Below, piece by piece: positions 61,601-64,000 of a stretch of DNA of 64,000 nucleotides. The position numbers and the translations under genes are program-made. The notes beneath the pieces were generated by a model. The model saw nothing but the letters and a program-made list of their open reading frames with translations. It searched no databases and had not been told where the DNA came from. This stretch comes from Siphonodentalium dalli (taxonomy: Eukaryota > Mollusca > Scaphopoda > Gadilida > Siphonodentaliidae), in NCBI GenBank assembly GCA_032622095.1, contig CP136061.1:252225582-252289581 (forward strand), given 5' to 3'. The first letter of the stretch is position 1. Each line of letters opens with the position of its first letter.

Positions 61601-62085
61601 GAAATTATGATCGTTCAGTCGTTTTCTATACCAATTCAAGGTTTCCTCTGCTTTTAGACACCATGTTTTAGAGCCAAATAATATAGTTATAATGCTATAA
61701 ACATGGGGGTATTTCATGATTGAACTGTTTATCCTGAGGGAATTTCATGAATGTTAAGCGACACGGAGCGAAATCGCCTAAATCATACAATATCGAGCTG
61801 GGACCTTCACACACTGTGACATACATTATTAAGGAAAAGGTATTAAACTAATGTGAAACACTCTGGTAGGGTGATCAAATAGAAATGGAGAATAATCTTG
61901 CTCAATATAGTTATTTTTACAAATATTATATCCAAATTAGCCAAAAATATTGTACAAAACAATATATCTGGTTTCATCAGTATCCTCACCTTGACTTTCT
62001 TCGTCTGCTGTCTCTATCTCGAGATCTCGATCTACGTCTTCTTTCTCGGGATCTTGACCTGGACCGACGCCGCCTTTTAGGAGAT
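38835..62085 (-). CDS. SCAF4/8: SCAF4/SCAF8-like CTD-associated SR protein, 3' part (8 exons)
   Basis: Homologue of vertebrate SCAF4/SCAF8, nuclear proteins that bind the phosphorylated RNA polymerase II tail and nascent RNA and restrain premature polyadenylation. Eight exons join in one frame of 893 codons ending TGA at 38835-38837: 61990-62085, 59806-59918, 57734-57834, 52910-53017, 50872-51037, 46931-47089, 44135-44268, 38838-40640. Order within the fragment: RS-rich stretch and charged linker (1-66), RRM (about 70-145), conserved post-RRM block (to ~195), Gln/Met/Pro-rich segment (196-292), Gly/Pro/Met-rich, acidic and RD/RGG tail (293-893). All junctions obey GT-AG. The N-terminal CTD-interaction domain must lie right of 64000. 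Whether this is the sole SCAF4/8 gene cannot be seen here. Confidence 0.93.
40677..42020. mobile_element. TTAA element family I, copy I2, with internal array
   Basis: Begins TTAACCCTTTCTATACTAAA; its right part (41460-42016: 'tcatttggagggatgtt', 'tctgaacatttcct') matches copy I1. The right TTAA end has decayed. A 'gggccgtaactc' tandem array is inserted within it. Confidence 0.5.
40843..41440. repeat. ~177-bp 'gggccgtaactc' tandem array with GACG tail
   Basis: Three units containing 'gggccgtaactcatgtaaaa', 'cttggcctgtatctttagct' and 'ccaaactggagttatcggtc', followed by a (GGACGGACAGAC)-type microsatellite at about 41355-41405. Related arrays lie at 58790-59330 and 63430-63960. I recall similar repeats as frequent in mollusc genomes. 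Confidence 0.8.
42172..43597. repeat. 1.4-kb AAGTCAAAGTAAAACGTCAAG array
   Basis: The left part has regular 38-bp units ('acatcaagaaaatcaaagta' plus 'aaacgtcaagaaagtcaa'). The right part is irregular, with 16- and 22-bp subunits and ATG/ACG variants. It lies within a SCAF intron. Confidence 0.95.
43598..44134. other. intron sequence, nothing recognised
   Basis: Intron of the SCAF gene without a recognised repeat. Confidence 0.5.
44135..44268 (-). CDS. SCAF4/8: SCAF4/8-like exon, Met/Pro-rich
   Basis: Acceptor CTTCTCGACAG, donor ATGCAG|GTACTG. Encodes MMPMPMMQPMMMTLPQ then SGQSNPMGVSPMAVPQMGGP, fragment residues 249-292. The first two bases complete a glycine codon started in the previous exon and the exon ends in phase 0, matching the next exon. 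No folded domain is expected. Confidence 0.88.
44362..44416. repeat. GGAGGGCT palindromes
   Basis: 'ggagggctattaatagccctcc' arms are followed by 'ggagggctatagccctcc', with 'ggcgatctagaaaatcc' to the left. A similar structure with a GGCGGGCT core is at 45405-45485. Probably ends of a small DNA element. Confidence 0.5.
44420..45400. other. intron sequence, nothing recognised
   Basis: Intron of the SCAF gene; no exon or clear repeat was seen on either strand. Confidence 0.45.
45405..45485. repeat. GGCGGGCT palindromes
   Basis: 'ggcgggctataaaaagcccgcc' arms and 'ggcgggcagcccgcc', ending in 'gatttccaggcctg'. The reverse complement of the end, CAGGCCTGGAAATC, looks like a hAT terminus, but this is uncertain. 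Confidence 0.5.
45505..46493. mobile_element. non-autonomous hAT element, copy F1
   Basis: GTAGGAAC duplicates at 45505-45512 and 46486-46493. Element 45513-46485 starts CAGAGCTGTTAAGTTT and ends AAAACTTAACAGGTCTG. 973 bp, no transposase frame. Copy F2 at 49134-49983 shares ends and most of the interior. Confidence 0.9.
46615..46702. repeat. 28-bp tandem repeat, three units
   Basis: 'gatgtgtgctagcctctcga' plus 'ccaatcag' at 46621, 46649 and 46677. Confidence 0.9.
46839..46914 (-). pseudogene. duplicated 3' end of the neighbouring SCAF exon
   Basis: This 76-bp piece repeats the last part of exon 46931-47089 (FNMPPGMG...PAVPG.PG) plus its donor site, 92 bases downstream in the gene. The piece is preceded by AACAG, but splicing there gives an immediate TAA. 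Using CCACCAG|GG gives a 60-nt in-frame mini-exon (GMGGQGHPNIILPAVPGAKP), but the intron would be only 32 nt. It is most likely a non-functional exon fragment, or an alternative donor region. Confidence 0.7.
46931..47089 (-). CDS. SCAF4/8: SCAF4/8-like exon, Gln/Met-rich
   Basis: Acceptor ATAATTTCAG, donor ATGCCAG|GTAAG. Fragment residues 196-247: MQFGKQEMEKLNNEQMQQNM, then GGPGAQQFNMPPGMGQSQGQ. Helical and charged at the start, then Gly/Pro/Gln-rich. The sequence is typical of the linker between RRM region and tail in SCAF4/8. A 92-bp downstream tandem duplication of its 3' end is described separately. Confidence 0.88.
47126..47256. mobile_element. TTAA MITE family B, compact copy B2
   Basis: TTAA / CCCTTTCAGTGCCA ... 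TGGCACTGAAAGGG / TTAA, 131 bp with flanks. Contains the palindrome GGGCCGATCTCATCGGCCC. Located 36 bases upstream of the splice acceptor at 47089. Confidence 0.9.
47257..47912. other. intron sequence, nothing recognised
   Basis: Intron of the SCAF gene. A weak inverted pair ('gtgaagtgaaataattcat' near 47762 and its inverse near 47855) is present. Confidence 0.45.
47913..48390. mobile_element. TTAA MITE family D, copy D2
   Basis: TTAA at 47913-47916 and 48387-48390; ends AGGTACTCAACCCG / CGGGTTGAGTACCT. The left half corresponds to the right half of D1 in inverse and vice versa, as expected for an element with long imperfect inverted arms. Confidence 0.85.
48565..49033. mobile_element. long inverted-repeat element, copy 2
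   Basis: AATCACGTGGTTTCGAG at the left and CTCGAAACCACATGATT at the right are inverted; the interior matches 1514-2039. Lies in a SCAF intron. Confidence 0.7.
49126..49991. mobile_element. non-autonomous hAT element, copy F2
   Basis: GTGCTAAC at 49126-49133 and 49984-49991. Element 49134-49983 starts CAGAGCTGTTAAGTTT and ends AAAACTTAACAGGTCTG. Shorter than F1 by internal deletion. Confidence 0.9.
50070..50294. mobile_element. TTAA MITE family H, complete copy
   Basis: TTAA / AGGGGTACCGTACACTAAAT ... ATTTAGTGTACAGTACCCCT / TTAA. The inner arm 'gggaccatctccttttatac' is also inverted. About 217 bp. Confidence 0.9.
50295..50871. repeat. intron with single copy of the 53-bp dispersed unit
   Basis: About 50640-50740 matches one unit of the triplicated array at 6515-6690, including its right flank ('ttcaaaagcgaataatatta'). 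Otherwise nothing was recognised. Confidence 0.6.
50872..51037 (-). CDS. SCAF4/8: SCAF4/8-like exon, post-RRM conserved block
   Basis: Acceptor GTTGAATTTAG, donor CTAAAAG|GTTAGT. Encodes VAWAPMLGLKDAQYKGFWDV then ELGVSYIPYDKI and a DGGMVDGESLPEHLKG end (fragment 140-194). The phrases 'AWA', 'KGFWDVELGVSYIP' and 'GGMVD' are the strongest SCAF4/SCAF8 signature in the window: in vertebrates the same block follows the RRM directly. Confidence 0.95.
51295..51672. mobile_element. two-hairpin element J (family-A hairpins, other ends)
   Basis: Two family-A-type hairpins (51306-51376 and 51593-51666) lie in opposite outer orientation around ~215 bp of unrelated spacer. The outer flanks 'ggatttttttaccctg' and its inverse 'cagggtaaaaaaatcc' form the ends instead of TTAA CCCTTT. 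Confidence 0.65.
51849..52065. mobile_element. 213-bp mariner-like hairpin MITE
   Basis: TA / CAGTAATGCTCTAATTAATC ... inverse / TA. The arms of about 104 bp are nearly perfect inverse copies, leaving a loop of a few bases near 51957. Same family as 34867-34977 with extra arm sequence. Confidence 0.85.
52411..52783. repeat. dispersed repeat E, copy 2
   Basis: Matches 32201-32580 over its whole length ('aatggagaataatcttgct', 'ttctatggagtggta', 'acataatatgtct'). Confidence 0.75.
52910..53017 (-). CDS. SCAF4/8: SCAF4/8-like exon, second half of RRM
   Basis: Acceptor TTTAATTTCAG, donor CTCAAG|GTATTT; both phases 0. Encodes VIPPRGCAYVCMVNRKEASK then AVDRLKGAKINGYALK (fragment 104-139). RGCAYVCM is the RNP1 strand of the RRM. 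The VIPPRGCAYVCM phrase is characteristic of SCAF4/SCAF8. Confidence 0.95.
53041..53068. repeat. poly-A tract
   Basis: Run of A on the plus strand, 24 bases upstream of the RRM exon on the transcribed strand, where it reads as a T-run. Confidence 0.9.
53070..54764. other. intron sequence, nothing recognised
   Basis: Intron of the SCAF gene. No exon seen. Fragments resembling the start of the duplicated block occur near 54100-54130 and 54705-54760. Confidence 0.45.
55418..55790. mobile_element. piggyBac-like MITE family A, copy A8 (right end lost)
   Basis: Left TTAA CCCTTTACCCAACA intact, with an extra 'ccggccaaaa' duplication; both hairpins present. The right terminus is replaced by the duplication junction after 'gggccattat'. 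Confidence 0.88.
56445..56834. mobile_element. piggyBac-like MITE family A, copy A9
   Basis: TTAA at 56445-56448 and 56831-56834, complete ends and two hairpins. The empty target is preserved at 57508-57511 in the third block. Confidence 0.95.
57734..57834 (-). CDS. SCAF4/8: SCAF4/8-like exon, first half of RRM
   Basis: Acceptor TTCTTCTCCAG, donor ATAAAT|GTGAGT. Encodes CTRTVWFGHLSKMTTEEELR then EEISNYGECESIN (fragment 71-103). TVWFGHL is the RNP2 strand; vertebrate SCAF8 has the matching TTLWVGQ. The first two bases complete a valine codon from the previous exon. Confidence 0.94.
57905..58165. mobile_element. palindromic element family G, copy G6
   Basis: 'gtcattttcagaatgaggtc' and 'gggacctcattctgcttagg' arms at the left, then the central block shared with G3 ('ggagacctaggatcaaattg', 'ttacctcgattatgcat'). 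Confidence 0.65.
58166..58789. other. intron sequence, nothing recognised
   Basis: Intron of the SCAF gene; no exon or repeat recognised. Confidence 0.45.
58790..59330. repeat. 'agggccataactcc' tandem array with GACG tail
   Basis: Three degenerate ~170-bp units ('cccatattcgaactcgatct', 'gagaaactcacatacc') ending in a (GGAC)n-type microsatellite near 59242-59270; related to 40843-41440 and in the same orientation. Confidence 0.75.
59393..59792. mobile_element. palindromic element family G, copy G7, beside a splice donor
   Basis: CAAGCCTGCAAATAGTGTG at the left and CAGACTTG at 59785-59792 as ends; two 'gaatgaggtcc' hairpins inside. The right end stops 12 bases inside the intron from the donor of exon 59806-59918. 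Confidence 0.7.
59806..59918 (-). CDS. SCAF4/8: SCAF4/8-like exon, charged linker before RRM
   Basis: Acceptor TCTTGAATAG, donor CAGCG|GTAAGT. Encodes SKDRENREKEKEKEKQREKE then RDRRRKGLPPIKDNCVS (fragment 33-69), a highly charged helix-like stretch and the GLPPI motif that precedes the RRM in SCAF4/8. Split codons at both ends agree with the neighbours. Confidence 0.92.
59919..60349. other. intron sequence, nothing recognised
   Basis: Intron of the SCAF gene; no exon or repeat recognised. Confidence 0.45.
60350..60749. mobile_element. piggyBac-like MITE family A, copy A10
   Basis: TTAA at 60350-60353 and 60746-60749 with complete ends, two hairpins, and the 'ccggccaaaa' duplication also seen in A8. 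Confidence 0.92.
60750..61850. repeat. intron with dispersed-repeat fragments
   Basis: Segments at about 61220-61310 and 61390-61520 match, in different order, the region 34690-35030 ('aaatgacattaac', 'cataacaatatttaga', 'gatgtgcctgacctg'), so an older repeat is present in both places. No exon seen. Confidence 0.5.
61851..61940. repeat. dispersed repeat E, truncated copy 3
   Basis: 'atgtgaaacactctggtagg' to 'aaatattatatccaaatt', then lost. It ends about 50 bases from the SCAF exon at 61990. Confidence 0.7.
61990..62085 (-). CDS. SCAF4/8: SCAF4/8-like exon, RS-rich segment (most 5' exon seen)
   Basis: Acceptor TTTTGAATTGCAG, donor GTCAAG|GTGAGG. Encodes SPKRRRRSRSRSRERRRRSR then SRDRDSRRRKSR (fragment 1-32). 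Arg/Ser dipeptides identify it as an SR-type segment, placed before the RRM as in vertebrate SCAF4/8. The first base completes a codon of an upstream exon that I could not find in 62086-64000. Confidence 0.9.
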
Positions 62086-62199
62086 CTGCAATTCAAAACA
62101 AACCGTTACACAAAGTTCTCGCACTACATAGGTTAGAACAGAACATATCGTATAAAGTTCTCACATTCCATAGGTTAGAATAGAATATTTTGAAAGCTT

Positions 62200-62467
62200 T
62201 TAACCCATTCATGACGGGAGCTACGCTGGTGCAGCATTAAAGATCATGTACCATTCTCATATATATGCAAGTCTTCCATAGGGAGCCTTACATATGTATT
62301 ACATATATTAATAGAATGCACTGGCCAACAAGGTCAAAGTAAATATTGTTAAATAATGTATTCTCTTATATTTGCAATGATCACAATGGGAGACTCGCAT
62401 ATATGGAGAATGCATTGGCACAGGGTTCTCGCAAAATTTCAGGAAGCTCCAGTCATCAGAGGGTTAA
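62200..62467. mobile_element. TTAA MITE family C, copy C2 (decayed)
   Basis: TTAA at 62200-62203 and 62464-62467; ends CCCATTCATGA / TCATCAGAGGG. 'gctggtgcagcattaaagat' and 'aggaagctccagtcat' match C1; both hairpins are eroded. Confidence 0.75.
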
Positions 62468-63429
62468 TGATTGAACATTCATCTAATTGTACTAATGTAG
62501 CTCAACTTGGGGAGGCGATAATTTTATGCTGACCAGAATGATAAGTAAGGAAAGTCAAAAAGATTTTTTTTAGTGAAGGGATTCAAACTAACTTTGGTTA
62601 ATTACTCTGCCTGCCAAACCAATGACCCCAATTGATCTGCAAGTCATCATTTATAATCATATACCAGTACTTACATTTTAATAGAATGTTACTAATTTGA
62701 ACAACTTTTTAAAACTACCACAACAATTGTAAGTAATATTTATTGTTCAAATTCCAAAACAGTCTCCCGATAACACGAAGCAAGTATGTGCAAACAATCA
62801 GCTTGAACTGACATATGTGGTTCATCACTTTGTGTGCAGTAGACACCACGCAGTGACCGATTGCACACAATCGTCTTGAAGTGACCACTTCAGTTATTGG
62901 TCAGTGAACATCGGAAACGTTCATGTAAACTGTATGGTGAAATATACTGATTCCTAAGGGTGGTAGGTTGACGATAGTCACTGGGATAAATGTCCTCTGG
63001 CAGTATTGACATGTAGCTTAAGCAAAGTAACAACAGACAATCGCGGAGTTTGAACATTCCAAAATTATTACTATGAATACTTATGAGTTTACGATAGTTT
63101 TGAGTTATAAGGTTTTACCCAGTTTGTTTTAAAATTTAATATAGCATGCTTAAGCTTACCCAAACAAAATTCACTGTTCACTGTGACAGAAATGAAATAC
63201 ATGTACCATATAAATTGTGACTGCTTCCAGAATAATGCATGCATTAATTTAATTAAATCACGTTTAAACTTAAACCTAAGACACATTAGGCCATTATAAT
63301 TAGGATATTTGTTTTCCCATTCCCTACCAAAAGTTTAAACAAGGGTCCACAGCAAAGATAGATAAAGTATTTTTGCACGTAAGAATGAATCTGTTTGACT
63401 GAGAATCACCAAAAATGAACCAACTTAAG
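62468..63429. other. upstream intron sequence, nothing recognised
   Basis: No exon of the SCAF gene or other feature could be identified on either strand. Confidence 0.45.
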
Positions 63430-63960
63430 AACCATGTCTCAGAACTAAGGGCAATAACTCAGGTAAAACAAAATCAAACAAACCTGGTTTTTTACACAAT
63501 CAAGATATTGTTGTGAAAGATCCCTATAACCAATATCAAAGGAATCGGTTGACATTTTAAAAAGTTTTCTCCCTATTAAACGGTCATAAAATTGCTAACA
63601 ATAGACAATTCGAACACGATCATTATGTTGTTGTGAAAGGTCCACATATCAAATATGAATGCAGTCGGTAGACTTTTGTTCAGGTTTTTGCACGAACATC
63701 ATGAAATTGCTAAAAATATGAATTAAGGGCTCTAACTCGGGTATAAAGGATCAGACAAATCTAGTTTTCGAACTCATTAAAGATATTGCAGTGAAAGATC
63801 CATGTAACAAATATGAATGAAATTTGGTTGACGTTTGTTCAAGTTGTTGCAATAATAGACCTAAAATTTCCAAAAAATTGCTAAAAATAGATGAACTCAG
63901 GGCTGTAAAAGCTGTTGCACAGGACAATTAACTCTCATAACAAAAATTGTCAGAATCCCT
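63430..63960. repeat. ~160-bp 'gggcaataactc' tandem array
   Basis: About three and a half degenerate units with 'gggcaataactcaggtaaaa', 'gatattgttgtgaaagatcc' and 'aatcggttgac'; related in style to the arrays at 40843 and 58790. Confidence 0.7.
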
Positions 63961-64000
63961 CAATAAACGGCTATATTATATTGGTTTGTTGCAGCCCTCC

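Overview
The window is eukaryotic and is most likely from a marine invertebrate, probably a mollusc. Spliced genes with long introns, a tRNA-derived SINE with a CAAT-repeat tail, a decayed LINE, many MITEs, and long tandem arrays built around 'gggcc(g/a)taactc' all fit. The mollusc assignment is inference from repeat flavour and gene content, not proof. I see no operons, rRNA, true tRNA genes or CRISPR.

Three genes are supported. Two are tandem iodothyronine deiodinases on the plus strand (14358-15128 and 26321-27097). Each is a single coding exon interrupted in frame by one TGA at the catalytic selenocysteine position (S-C-S-U-P-P-F). For the second copy I can point to a good SECIS candidate at 27754-27803, separated from the stop codon by an inserted TTAA-type MITE. 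For the first copy only a weak candidate exists. The third gene is the 3' two thirds of an SCAF4/SCAF8-like CTD-associated SR protein on the minus strand. It has eight exons between 62085 and 38835 that join in one open frame of 893 codons (RS region, RRM, conserved post-RRM block, Met/Pro/Gly-rich region, RGG/RD tail). Its N-terminal CTD-interaction domain lies beyond the right edge.

Layout. 1-9580: dispersed repeats and arrays (TACACA palindromes, 21-bp repeat, 1.2-kb CAC-type trinucleotide tract, 54-bp satellite with 540-bp higher-order period, 112-bp array). 9579-12480: 5'-truncated L2/CR1-like LINE, minus strand. 12567-13084: CpG-dense fold-back element. 14.3-15.2 kb: deiodinase 1. 15.4-25.2 kb: arrays and unannotatable sequence. 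25.2-27.8 kb: deiodinase 2 with a MITE, a SINE and a second MITE stacked upstream and another in its 3' UTR. 28-38.8 kb: MITE-rich intergenic DNA. 38.8-62.1 kb: SCAF gene, whose introns hold most of the remaining transposons and arrays. 62.1-64 kb: upstream intron.

The most informative non-genic theme is a set of TTAA-flanked, piggyBac-like MITE families. Several share a ~70-bp hairpin module although their termini differ. One insertion is proven by a paralogous empty site within the window (57508-57511). Two hAT-type elements with perfect 8-bp duplications, a fold-back with a 9-bp duplication and TA-flanked mariner-like hairpins complete a well-preserved record of transposition.
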